From Palaemon carinicauda (lineage: Eukaryota; Arthropoda; Malacostraca; Decapoda; Palaemonidae), in assembly GCF_036898095.1 (NCBI RefSeq), contig NC_090765.1, forward strand, positions 25,844,211 to 25,908,210: DNA of 64,000 nucleotides, given 5' to 3'. Below the pieces are notes generated by a model. That model had not been told where the DNA came from, searched no databases, and worked only from the letters and a program-made list of their open reading frames with translations. Position 1 is the first letter of the stretch. Every line of letters starts with the position of its first letter. The translations under genes and the position numbers were made by a program. This document shows positions 1 to 9,937 of the stretch, piece after piece.

Positions 1-404
1 ACCCGATAATCATGTAGCTGATTCACACCCAGGGAGGTGGGTGAAAACCAGTGTACATGTATATCAAGAAGCTAAGTATCCCGTATTTCATATTATCAGT
101 TATTCAAAATAACAATGAAATTACAAGTACCTGGTAAGGAAGTCGACTTGAGCCATTACTCTGCCTTAAATAAGTTCGTCTTCCTTACTGAGCGCAGCGT
201 TCCTCTTAGGAGGCTGAACAACTCTAAGGTGCTGAAGTATCAAGGGCTGCAACCCATACTAAAGGACCTCATCACAACCTTTAACCTCGGCGCTTCTCAA
301 GAAAGAATTGACCACCCGCCAAATCAACAAGGATGTGGAAGGCTTCTTAGCCGACCGTACAACCCATAAAAAGTATTCAAGAGAAAGGTTAAAAGGTTAT
401 GGGA

Positions 405-1565
405 TTATGGGAATGTAGTGGCTGAGCCCTCGCCTACTACTGCATTCGTTGCTACGAATGGTCCCAGGGTGTAGCAGTACTCGTAAAGAGACTGGACATC
501 TTTGAGATAGAATGATGCGAACACTGACTTGCTTCTCCAATAGGTTGCATCCATAACACTCTGCAGAGAATGGCTCTGTTTGAAGGCCACTGAAGTAGCC
601 ACAGCTCCCACTTCATGTGTCCTTACCTTCAGCAAAGCAAGGTCTTCTTCCTTCAGATGAGAATGTGCTTCCCTAATCAGAAGCCTGAATAGTAAGAAAC
701 TGAGTTCTTAGAACTTGGAAAAGAAGGTTTCTTGATAGCACACCATAAGGCTTCTGATTGTCCTCGTAAAGGTTAAGACCTTTTTAGATAGTACCTAAGA
801 GCTCTAACTGGGCAAAGTACTCTCTCCAGTTCATTCCCCACCAAGTTGGACAGGCTTGGGATCTCGAACGACTTAGGCCAAGGACGTGAAGGAAGCTCGT
901 TTAGCAAAAACCAAGCTGCAAGGAACATGTAGCCGTTTCAGATGTGAAAACAATGATCCTGCTGAAGGCGTGGATCTCACTTACTCTTTTAGCTGTTGTC
1001 AAGCACACGAGGAAAAGAGTTTTTAATGTGAGGTCCTAAAAAGAGGCTGATTGGAGAGGTTCAAATCTTGATGACATAAGGAACCTTAGGACCACGTCTA
1101 GATTCCAGCCTGTAGTGGACAACCGACGTTCCTTTGAGGTCTCAAAAGACCTAGGGAGGTCCTGTAGATCTTTGTTGGTGGAAAGATCCAAGCCTCTGTG
1201 GCGGAAAACCGCTGCCAACATACTTCTGTAACCCTTGATCGTAGGAGCTGAAAGGGATCTTACTTTCCTTAGATATAACAGGAAGTCAGCAATCTGGGTT
1301 ACAGTGGTACTGGTTGAGGAAACTGCATTGGTCTTGTACCAGCTACGGAAGACTTCCCCTTGAGACTGATAGATTCTGAGAGTGGATGTTCTCCTTGCTT
1401 TGGCAATCGCTCTGGCTGCCTCCTTCGAAAAGCCCCTAGCTCTTGAGAGTCTTTCGAAAGTCTGAAGGCAGTCAGACGAAGAGCGTGGAGGTTTGGGTGT
1501 ACCTTCTTTACGTGAGGTAGACGTAGAAGGTTCACTCCTAGAGGAAGAGTCCTGGGAATGTCGAC
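405..1565 (-). pseudogene. Tyrosine recombinase pseudogene, DIRS copy A
   Basis: The open piece at 1036-1565 (SSSDCLQTFERLSRARGFSK onward) matches the N-terminal core-binding part of the copy B recombinase. The open piece at 405-635 matches its C-terminus, including the YWRSKSVFASFYL tyrosine box. Between them the frame is broken several times (about 640-1030). In the H-x-x-R box the second arginine is replaced: RTHEVG here against RTHEVR in copy B. The catalytic set is therefore incomplete even apart from the frameshifts. Confidence 0.88.
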
Positions 1566-1582
1566 CAGCCATTGCAGTACCT

Positions 1583-2730
1583 CTAAGAACCATTCTCTCG
1601 CGGGCCAGAGCGGAGCCAACCAACGTCAGCCGTGTCCCTTTGCGAGAGGAGAACTTCTGAAGTACCCTGTTGACAATCTTGAACGGCTGGAATGCATACA
1701 GGTCGAGATGGAACCAATCCAGCAGAAAAGCATCCACGTGAACTGCTGCTGGGTCTGGAATCGGAGAACAATACAACAGGAGTCTCTAGGTTATCGAGGT
1801 AGCGAACAGATCTATGGTTGGCTGACCCCACAGGGCCCAAAGTCTGCTGCAAACATTCTTGTGAAGGGTCCACTCTGTGGGGATGACCTGACCCTTCCGG
1901 CTGAGGTGATCTGCCATGACATTCATACCGCCCTGAATGAACCTCGTTACCAGCGTGAGCTTTCGATCTTTAGACCAGATGAGGAGGTCCCTTGCGATCT
2001 AGAAAAACTTCACGAAAGAGTCCCTCCCTGCTTTAAGATGTAAGCCAGGGCTGTGGTGTTGTCAGAGTCCACCTCCACCACTTTGTTAAGCTGGAGGGAC
2101 TTGAAGTTTATCAAGGCCAGAAGAACCGCCAACAACTCCTTGCAATTGATGTGAAGAGTCCTTTGCTCCTGATTCCATGTTCCCGAGCATTCCTGTCCGT
2201 CCAAAGTCGCACCCCAGCCCGTGTCTGATGCGTCCGAGAGGAGACGGCGGTCGGGTTTCTGAACAGCCAAAGGTAGACTTCCTTGAGAAGAAAGCTGTTC
2301 TTACACCACGCGAGAGAAGACCTCCTCTCTTCGGAAACAGGAACTGAGACCGTCTCTAGCGTCATGTCCTTTATCCAGTGAGCAGCTAGATGATACTGAA
2401 GGGGGGGAGGTGGAGTCTCCCTAACACGATGAACAGGGCCAGCGATGAAAGTGTCCCTGTTAGACTCATCCACTACCTGACTGAGCATCGGTTCCTTCTC
2501 AGCATGCTCTGGATGCATTCTAGGGCTTGGAAGATCCTTGGGGCCGACGGAAAAGCCCGAAAAGCTCGACTCTGAAGATCCATACCCAGGGAGACAATGG
2601 TCTGGGATGGGACGAGCTGAGACTCCTCAAAATTGACCAGGAGGCCCAGTTCCTTGGTCAGATCCATAGTCCATCTGAGAATCTCCAGACAGCGACGACT
2701 TGTGGGAGCTCTTAAAAGCCAGTCGTCTGA
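1583..2730 (-). pseudogene. Reverse transcriptase/RNase H pseudogene, DIRS copy A
   Basis: Fragments in several frames match the copy B polyprotein. 2010-2270 holds RNase H motifs (LLSDASDTGWGATLDGQ, INCKELLAV, VDSDNTTALAYI). 2473-2886 holds the end of the RT palm and connection (LEILRWTMDLTKELGLLVNF). Homology to copy B stops abruptly near 2730, just after the position of the YLDD box in B, so the 5' half of RT is gone. It is non-functional. Confidence 0.85.
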
Positions 2731-3930
2731 CGGAGCCGGACACAAGATCATGGTACTGCTGCACAGTCTGTGAACTGTCAACCATGGGGAAGCGAGGAAG
2801 TACAGTGACAACCCGAAGCTGTCTAGACTGTCTGGGTCGTACAGACAACTCCTTATCGGGTTGCTGAGGTTGCCGCACTGCGTCACAACAAGTCACTTCT
2901 GCTGGTTGTTGAACGTCTTCCCAGTGACACACTGACTCCGTAAACAAAAAATCCTCTAACAAGGACTAAGCTTGGACTGCATGTCTTGCAACACAGCTCA
3001 AGGTCTATGGGAGCAGGTGTGGTAACAGACGGGGTTAGCGACTGAAGTGGAACCGTTACCTTCCCTGGAAGCATGTTATGCTTAAATAAAAGTCCATATG
3101 AGGCTACGCAGCAAAAGCCTCCTCTCCAAATGACAGAGTCCTCAAGGGAATATCAGAAGGAGGGAGAAAAGCACTTTCTCATCTACAGGGACCATATCCG
3201 AGAAAAGCTAAGTTCTCTCAGTGAGGGTTTCACTGGTGCAAAAGCAGCAGACTAGAAGGCAACGTTATGAAACTGCTTGACAGTCTAGTGAGTTGGCAAC
3301 AACCAAAGATGTGTGACTGAGAAGCATGCGGTAAGGTATGCAGAGCATGTTGTATGCAGAGCATGCTGTATGCAGAGCATGCTGTATGTAGAGCATGCTG
3401 TAAGGTAAGCAGAGCGTGTAACATTTCTCAGAAATTCCATGACCAGTGCTAGAGTGAGTAATATCGCATTACTGTCCATTGAAAGTGCACGTGCCGAGGG
3501 AATTGATTTAGACTGTTTTGTTGATGAATTTGATAGCCGGCATGATAATCGTAGAATTAAGCTGCACTAAATGTACTATAATCTACTTCACCTCAGGAAA
3601 GGGAAACTCGCCCTGTTGGCAACACTGCATTACTTCATGCATGCTTGCATGGGGTTTTAATATCAACATAATATTTACCTTACATTCATAACTCATGATT
3701 CATTTTTGTTTTGAAGATATTTTTGCCATATTTTGCGATTTTGTTAAAAAAATATATTGCAAGGAATACATATATATTTTTATATTAAGTAATACAAATA
3801 ACCTCCATTATCATAATGTTTGTGTAGGCATACATGTATATGATTACAAATGCAAGTTATGAAAGTAATGAGGTGTTATTATTGTCATTTGTTATTTCCA
3901 AGTTGAATGGGAAGAGGCTCAAGTTGAGGA
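2731..3930. other. Segment of DIRS copy A absent from copy B
   Basis: These 1.2 kb replace the RT 5' half and the gag 3' half found in copy B. I see no homology to B. Short open frames at 2627-2962 and 2883-3074 (minus) are not recognisable proteins. The segment contains a 16-bp tandem repeat at 3340-3403, and its right half is AT-rich. It could be an insertion with deletion, a foreign fragment, or part of a different DIRS subfamily. Confidence 0.6.
3340..3403. repeat. 16-bp tandem repeat, 4 units
   Basis: The unit GCAGAGCATGCTGTAT is repeated four times with one or two changes per copy. Each unit holds the palindrome GCATGC or GCATGT. Degenerate half-units flank it on both sides (3331-3420). 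Confidence 0.85.
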
Positions 3931-4993
3931 GAAAGTGGCAGATGCATGCGTTGAGGTGGCTGACTCATAGCATGTGGTTGCTGCCTCAAGAGTTGCGCTT
4001 GCTATAAGGGTTGCGGATGCGCAGTAGCAGGTTCCTGAGGAACGAGTTGAGGTTCCTGAGGTGTGAGCTGCGAGAGTTGAGGTAGCGGCTGCGCAGAACG
4101 CAGTTCTTGTCTCGCGAGTTGAGGTTCCTGAGGTGCTAGCCTAAGGAGTTGAGGCTCTCGCCTTGAGGAGGGTTGAGGTCGCTGCAGCGAGTGCTGAGGT
4201 GGCTGCCTCATTGATGGAAGAGGTTGTCGTACCTCAAGAGATTGTTGCCTCGCTGGTGGAACCGCAAGCGGAAGCGGAGGAAGTAAGGCATAAGATTCCT
4301 GCTCCCATTGCTGAGGTTGCCTTAAGGAAGGCGGAGGTTGCTGCACACCGCTGGTAACTGGCAACTCAGTACGCGGTAAGGTATCCTGAGGAACCTCAAC
4401 ATCGTACGCCTGGCAGCTGGACTGCGGTGAGGCGGAGCGATCGCAGGAGGAGGTGTAACCTTCTCAGCCTGACACTCACGCATTAAGACCGCAAGCTGTG
4501 ACTGCATGGACTGCAGCAAAGTCATCTTGGGGTCGGCAGACGCTAAGGTCTGCTGAGGCAAAGCCTTAACAGAAGATGAGGTCTGTTGTGGCATCACCTT
4601 ACCTCTCTTAGGAGGTGTGCAGTCACCTGATGACTGCGGAGAGTCAGAGCTAACCCAATGACTGCATCCGGGTTGTTGAACTCTAGAGGTCTGGACTTTA
4701 CGTTTAAGAGGTCTTGAGACCTGAGTCCAGCGTTTTCTCCCCGAAATTTCTTCTGCAGACGAGTAAAATAAGGGCTCAATCGTCTGCGGGTGGGAGTGAC
4801 GGTCTCTGTAAGACACGCCCGCAACCACCGAGGATACTTCTGTGCGCCGATCAAGGCCTGCCGAACCCTTTTGCCCTTCGACATTGCTTCTCCCCTGGGC
4901 TTGGGAGCTTGCAAGAGGTCCCGGACTGGGAGGACGACTGGCACGCACAGAAATACCCTCACGCACAACACTGACACACTTTGCGCTAATCAC
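3930..4993 (-). pseudogene. Gag-like pseudogene, DIRS copy A
   Basis: This matches the middle of the copy B gag (about 10910-11945): the Ser/Pro-rich stretch (VREGISVRASRPPSPGPLAS) and the Gln/Pro/Leu-rich stretch (RQPQQWEQESYALLPPLPLA). A frameshift near 4360 splits it. Copy B's N-terminal cysteine cluster and the C-terminal gag domain are both missing. Confidence 0.85.
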
Positions 4994-4994
4994 T

Positions 4995-6020
4995 TATCAC
5001 TTTTGAATTTCTGTTTGCACTTATTTCACTGAACTCGAAACTTTAAGTGGTTTGTACCTGAAACACGCAATTCTATCCTTCCTTAAAAGTTAGTAATTGC
5101 GAAAACAGAATTACAATGTAACAGAAAATCTAATGAAAGATAAATAATTCAGTGGCTGGAAAGAGACTAAACACTAGATCAAATAAACTACGTTTAAAAT
5201 CTCTCACCGCATAAAGCTTGAGAACAAGAATAAACTCTAGAAACGTTTACCTTCTTCCCCTAAAGAGACTAGGGAGAAGAGCAAAAACGATAACAACGTT
5301 ATTCGCTTGAACGAAACGTTTATCCAGCTCTCTCTCCCTCCGTCTCTATCTCTCTCTCTCTCTCTCTCTTGACTTAGAACCTGAGAGAAGAGCCCAATCA
5401 TATATACTCGTTAAAACATATTATTGTTAAAGGAAAAAAACTGAATGATTTCCTAAATAAAAAGTTCCTTTATTAGAATTAAAACCATTAAGCTAAGAAA
5501 GAATGAACAAAACGCTATAAACGGTTTACTCTTACTGCAACGTGACACCGTGAAAATTCTCTCTCTATCGTAACGATAGAGCGCAAGTTGAACGTTCTGA
5601 ACGTCAACAACTGCAGAGACAAAACAAAACGTTAGTTCAACTTTGAAACAGTACGAGACTATCAAAGAAATTCTTTCAAAAACATTAAAATAGCATAATA
5701 TGTTAACAGGTAAAACCGAAATGACGGGCTCAATGTTAATTAACTTCGGTACAAGAAAAGACCGCCCACTATTAGGAAAGGTCGAAAATAAACAAATATA
5801 AAAATATTTTAATAAATTTATAAAAAAGGAAGTTAATCGAAGAGGCCCATAAAAGGCGGAGAGATATAAAATAAATCTATAACTTTTGTTAAGCAAAATT
5901 AAGAAAGAGAGTCTATACTCTCTTAGACACCAACACTTCCGTCTAAGGGAAGGGTCGGCCATTTAAAGGTGAAAGAGAGTTCATACTCTCTTCGTCACCA
6001 TAATTAATCAAATTAATTCC
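4995..6020. other. Upstream segment specific to DIRS copy A
   Basis: Copy B has the gag N-terminus here (11945-12520); copy A instead has about 1 kb of AT-rich DNA with a short (CT)n tract near 5340-5370. The 169-codon open frame at 5453-5962 (minus) has the composition of translated AT-rich spacer and no recognisable motif. A motif around ACTCTCTT recurs at about 5903-5925 and 5968-5990. Homology to B resumes at about 6020. Confidence 0.5.
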
Positions 6021-6291
6021 AAAAGCTAGCTAAGCTAATAATAAAACTTCCTGAATAGCGAAAGCTGAAATCTTAGAGCAATACTTCACCAAAAACCGTG
6101 AACAAAACTCCAAAATTATAAGCGTATCCATGAACGTCTTGCCGGAAGCACGACAGAGGAAAAATTGAAGTGGTGTCAACAAGAAGTACTGCAGTACCTG
6201 GCCACAGGTGGCGCTTGTGAGTACACCCCCCTCTTGTATAGCGATCGCTGGCGTATCCCTTCCGTAGAATTCTGTCGGGCAACGGAGTTGA

Positions 6292-6371
6292 CAGCTACAT
6301 GATTATCGGGTAAGTTTAATATTGAAAATAACATTTTTCAATATTAAACTTACCCGATAATCATGTAGCTG
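6292..6371. repeat. Junction of two DIRS inverted terminal repeats
   Basis: The right ITR of copy A (6292-6328, starting CAGCTACATGATTATCGGG) and the left ITR of copy B (6335-6371) are exact inverted copies of 37 bp, separated by the six bases TAACAT. The same 37 bp closes copy B at 12789-12825. Terminal inverted repeats of this kind are the rule in DIRS1-type elements, whereas PAT and Ngaro types have split direct repeats. Confidence 0.93.
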
Positions 6372-6770
6372 ATTCACACCCAGGGGGGTGGGTGAAAACC
6401 AGTGTACATGACTAAAGGATAGCTAAGTATCCCGTATTTCATATAATCAGTTATTCAGAATAACAATGAAATAATAAGTACCTGGTAAGGAAGTCGACTT
6501 GAACCGTTACTCTGCCTTTAATAAGTTCGTCTTCCTTACTGAGCGCAGCGTTCCTCTTAGGAGGCTGAATCAACTCTAAGGTGCTAAAGTATACAGGGCT
6601 GCAACCCATACTAAAGGACCTCTACACAACCTCTAACCCAGGCGCTTCTCAAGAATGAATTGACCACCCGCCAAATCAAAAAAGGATGCGGAAGGCTTCT
6701 TAGCCTACCGTAACAACCCAAAAAACAACAATAAAAGCATTCAAGAGAAAGGTTAAAAAAGGTTATGGGA

Positions 6771-7943
6771 TTAAGGGAATGTAGTGGCTGAGCCCTCACC
6801 TACTACTGCACTCGCTGCTACGAATGGTCCCAGGGTGTAGCAGTTCTCGTAAAGAGACTGGACATCTTTAAGATAAAATGATGCAAACACTGACTTGCTC
6901 CTCCAATAAGTTGCATCCATAATGCTCTGCAGAGAACGGTTCTTATTAAAGGCCATCGAAGTGGCTACAGCTCTCACTTCGTGGGTCCTTACCTTCAGCA
7001 AAGCAAGGTCTTCATTCTTCATGTGAGAATGGGCTTCTCTAATCAGAAGCCTTATATAATACGAAACTCCGTTTTTGGACATGGGCATCGAAGGTTTCTT
7101 GATTGCACACCATAAGGCTTCTGACTGTCCTCGTATAGGTTTTGACCTATTAAGATAATATTTCAGAGCTCTGACAGGGCAAAGAACTCTTTCTAGCTCG
7201 TTACCCACCATGTTGGAAAGGCTAGGAATTTCAAACGATCTAGGCCAAGGACGTGAAGGACGTTCATTCTTAGCTAAAAATCCGAGCTGTAAAGAACATG
7301 TTGCAGATTCGGATGTGAACCCAATGTTCTTGCTGAAGGCGTGAACCTCACTAACTCTCTTAGCTGTTGCAAGGCAGACGAGGAAAAGAGTCTTGAGGGT
7401 AAGGTCCTTGAAGGAAGCTGACTGGAGAGGTTCGAACCTAGGAGACATAAGGAACCTTAAGACTACGTCTAGATTCCAGCCTGGAGTGGATAAACGACGT
7501 TCTTTAGAAGTCTCGAAAGATTTAAGGATGTCTTGAAGGTCCTTGTTGGAAGAAAGGTCCAAACCTCTGTGGCGGAGAACTGAAGCCAACATACTTCTGT
7601 ACCCTTTAATCGTAGGAGCCGAAAGGGATCTCTCATTCCTTAGATGTAATAGGAAGTCAGCTATTTGGGTTACAGAGGTATTGGTAGAGGAAACTGCATT
7701 GGCTCTACACCAGCTTCGGAAGACTTCCCACTTGGATTGGTAGACTCTACGAGTGGATACCCTCCTTGCTCTGGCAATCGCTCTGGCTGCCTCCTTCGAA
7801 AAGCCTCTAGCTCTAGCGAATCTTTCGACAGTCTGAAGGTAGTCAGACGAAGAGCGTGGAGGTTTGGGTGTACCTTGTCTACGTGAGGTTGACGTAGAAG
7901 GTCCACTCTTAGAGGGAGAGTCCTGGGAACGTCGACCAGCCAT
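6771..7943 (-). CDS. DIRS tyrosine recombinase (390 aa), copy B
   Basis: This should join the extrachromosomal DNA circle to the genome. The start is taken at the ATG at 7943 (MAGRRSQDSPSK), where the frame leaves the RT overlap; the frame is open further upstream, but there it only shadows RT. After a Ser/Pro/Arg-rich leader comes a core-binding domain (SSSDYLQTVERFARARGFSK, then VTQIADFLLHLRNERSLSAP). The catalytic domain follows: arginine in TAKRVSEVHAF, H-x-x-R in VRTHEVRAVATSMAF, and the tyrosine in VFASFYLKDVQSLY. The R-H-R-Y set is therefore complete. The end of the RT ORF overlaps its first 274 bases. Confidence 0.92.
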   Translation of the reverse strand: MAGRRSQDSPSKSGPSTSTSRRQGTPKPPRSSSDYLQTVERFARARGFSKEAARAIARARRVSTRRVYQSKWEVFRSWCRANAVSSTNTSVTQIADFLLHLRNERSLSAPTIKGYRSMLASVLRHRGLDLSSNKDLQDILKSFETSKERRLSTPGWNLDVVLRFLMSPRFEPLQSASFKDLTLKTLFLVCLATAKRVSEVHAFSKNIGFTSESATCSLQLGFLAKNERPSRPWPRSFEIPSLSNMVGNELERVLCPVRALKYYLNRSKPIRGQSEALWCAIKKPSMPMSKNGVSYYIRLLIREAHSHMKNEDLALLKVRTHEVRAVATSMAFNKNRSLQSIMDATYWRSKSVFASFYLKDVQSLYENCYTLGPFVAASAVVGEGSATTFP

Positions 7944-9937
7944 TGTAGTACCTCTGTGAACCATTCTCTTGCAGGCCAAAGGGGAGCAACCAGCGTCAGC
8001 CGTGTCCCTTCGTGCGAGACGAACTTCTGAATGACTCTGTTGATGATCTTGAACGGTGGGAATGCGTAAAGGTCGAGATGGGACCAATTCAGCAGAAAAG
8101 CATCCACATGAACTGCTGCTGGGTCTGGAACTGGGGAACAGTACAACGGAAGCCTCTTGGTCATGGAGGTGGCAAACAGATCTATCGTAGGTTGACCCCA
8201 CAAGGTCCAAAGTCTGTTGCACACGCTCTTGTGAAGGGTCCATTCCGTGGGGATGACTTGATCTTTTCTGCTTAGGCGATCTGCTGAGACGTTCATGTTG
8301 CCCTGAATGAACCTCGTTACTAGAGTGAGGTTTAGACTTCTTGACCAAATGAGGAGGTCCCTTGCTATCTCGTACAGGTTCCTCGAATGGGTCCCTCCCT
8401 GCTTGGAGATGTAAGCCAAGGCTGTGGTGTTGTCGGAGTTCACCTCCACCACCTTGCCTAGCAGGAGGGACTTGAAGTTCATAAGGGCCATATGAACTGC
8501 CAGCAGCTCCTTGCAGTTGATGTGGAGCGTTTCCTGTTCCCTGTTCCATGTTCCCGAGCATTCCTGTCCGTTCAAGGTCGCGCCCCAGCCCGAGTCTGAT
8601 GCATCCGAGAAGAGATGAAGATTGGGGGTCTGAATCGCTAACGATAGGCCCTCCTTGAGAAGGAGGTTGGTCTTCCACCACAAGAGAGTGGTCTTCATCT
8701 CTTTGGTGACAGGAATAGAGACTGCTTCGAGCGTCAAATCCTTGTCCCAATGAGCTGCTAGATGGAATTGGAGAGGGCGGAGGTGGAGTCTCCCTAACTC
8801 GACGAACAGGGCTAACGATGACAGGGTCCCTGTTAGACTCATCCACTGTCTCACCGAGCAACTGTTCCTCTTCAGCATGCTCAGGATGCATTCTAGGGCT
8901 TGGCTTATCCTTGGGGCCGATGGAAAAGCCCGAAAATCCTGACTCCGAATCTCCATTCCCAGGTAAACTATGGATTGGGAGGGAATGAGCTGGGACTTTT
9001 CTAAGTTGACTAATAGACCCAGTTCCTTGATCAAGTCCAAAGTCCAGTTGAGACTCTCCAGACAGCGACGACTCGTGGAGGCTCTCAACAGCCAGTCGTC
9101 TAAATAAAGGGAGGCTCTGATGTCCGATAAGTGGAGGAATTTTGCAATATTCCTCATCAGATGCGTAAACACCATAGGAGCTGTGCTTAGGCCAAAACAC
9201 AGGGCTTGGAATTGGTACACAACCTTTCCAAAAACGAATCTCAGGAAAGGTTGGGAGTCTGGATGAATAGGAACGTGAAAGTAAGCGTCTTTCAGATCCA
9301 ACGAGAGCATCCAGTCCTCCTGCCTGACCGCTGCTAGGACCGACTTCGTCGTCTCCATAGTGAACGTCTGCTTGGTGACATAAGCATTGAGCGCGCTGAC
9401 GTCCAGCACCGGTCTCCAACCTCCTGTCTTCTTGGCCACCAGAAAGAGACGGTTGTAGAAGCCCGGGGATTGATGGTCCCGGACTATAACCACTTCCTTC
9501 TTCTGTAACAGGAGCGACACCTCCTGGTGCAACGCTAGCCTCTTGTCCTTTTCCTTGTAGTTGGGAGAGAGGTTGATGGGAGAAGTGGTCAGAGGGGGTT
9601 TGCGGCAGAATGGTATCTTGTAACCCTCCCTTAGCCACCTGACAGACTGGGCGTCTGCACCTCTCCTTTCCCAAGCTTGCCAGAAGGTCTTGAGTCTGGC
9701 TCCTACTGCTGTCTGGAGAGGAGGAGAGTCAGTGTTTGCCTTTTGAAGTCTTGGGACCTTTCCTAGACCTGCTCCTGGAAGAGTCTGGACGGGAGCTTCC
9801 TCGGCTGGGGGCTCTGCCACGAAAGGGCGGAATAAACCTTGTAGCAGGAGTATCAGCCACTGGGGTGCGGTAAGTCCTGGGAACTGAGGGAGCAACCTTA
9901 GCCTTACGAGCTGAAGAGGCCACAAGATCATGATCAT
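7670..9937 (-). CDS. DIRS reverse transcriptase-RNase H polyprotein (755 aa), copy B
   Basis: It copies the element RNA into DNA. RT motifs in order: LFLVAKKTGGWRPVLDVSAL, DLKDAYFHVPIHP (first catalytic Asp), FGLSTAPMVFTHLM, and ASLYLDDWLL (YLDD active site). RNase H follows: FSDASDSGWGATLNG (Asp), INCKELLAVHMAL (Glu), VNSDNTTALAYISKQ (Asp), then NVSADRLSR. Downstream of it is the block PTIDLFATSMTKRLPLYCSP to AFPPFKIINRV, which lies where DIRS elements carry a methyltransferase-like domain; I infer that from position and the PPF motif only. The ORF begins inside the 3' end of gag in another frame, and its last 90 codons only shadow the recombinase. Confidence 0.93.
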   Translation of the reverse strand: MIMILWPLQLVRLRLLPQFPGLTAPQWLILLLQGLFRPFVAEPPAEEAPVQTLPGAGLGKVPRLQKANTDSPPLQTAVGARLKTFWQAWERRGADAQSVRWLREGYKIPFCRKPPLTTSPINLSPNYKEKDKRLALHQEVSLLLQKKEVVIVRDHQSPGFYNRLFLVAKKTGGWRPVLDVSALNAYVTKQTFTMETTKSVLAAVRQEDWMLSLDLKDAYFHVPIHPDSQPFLRFVFGKVVYQFQALCFGLSTAPMVFTHLMRNIAKFLHLSDIRASLYLDDWLLRASTSRRCLESLNWTLDLIKELGLLVNLEKSQLIPSQSIVYLGMEIRSQDFRAFPSAPRISQALECILSMLKRNSCSVRQWMSLTGTLSSLALFVELGRLHLRPLQFHLAAHWDKDLTLEAVSIPVTKEMKTTLLWWKTNLLLKEGLSLAIQTPNLHLFSDASDSGWGATLNGQECSGTWNREQETLHINCKELLAVHMALMNFKSLLLGKVVEVNSDNTTALAYISKQGGTHSRNLYEIARDLLIWSRSLNLTLVTRFIQGNMNVSADRLSRKDQVIPTEWTLHKSVCNRLWTLWGQPTIDLFATSMTKRLPLYCSPVPDPAAVHVDAFLLNWSHLDLYAFPPFKIINRVIQKFVSHEGTRLTLVAPLWPAREWFTEVLQWLVDVPRTLPLRVDLLRQPHVDKVHPNLHALRLTTFRLSKDSLELEAFRRRQPERLPEQGGYPLVESTNPSGKSSEAGVEPMQFPLPIPL

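Larger units (their letters stand above)
1..6328 (-). mobile_element. DIRS-like tyrosine-recombinase retrotransposon, copy A (decayed)
   Basis: This copy aligns along most of its length with the intact copy B next to it: base 1 matches base 6352, so only about 17 bases of the left inverted terminal repeat lie outside the window. The coding strand is minus, in the order gag remnant (3930-4993), RT/RNase H remnant (1583-2730), tyrosine recombinase remnant (405-1565). It has many frameshifts. Two segments, about 2730-3930 and 4995-6020, have no counterpart in copy B, while the RT 5' part, the gag 3' part and the gag N-terminus of B are missing. The right ITR is at 6292-6328. It cannot move on its own. 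Confidence 0.9.

Noticed and set aside
5453..5962. 169-codon minus-strand ORF
   Set aside because: Hydrophobic/aromatic composition expected from AT-rich spacer, no motif, inside a decayed retroelement.
6771..9674. 967-codon ORF taken as one protein
   Set aside because: Its N-terminal half is only the alternative frame of the RT ORF. The recombinase proper begins near the ATG at 7943.
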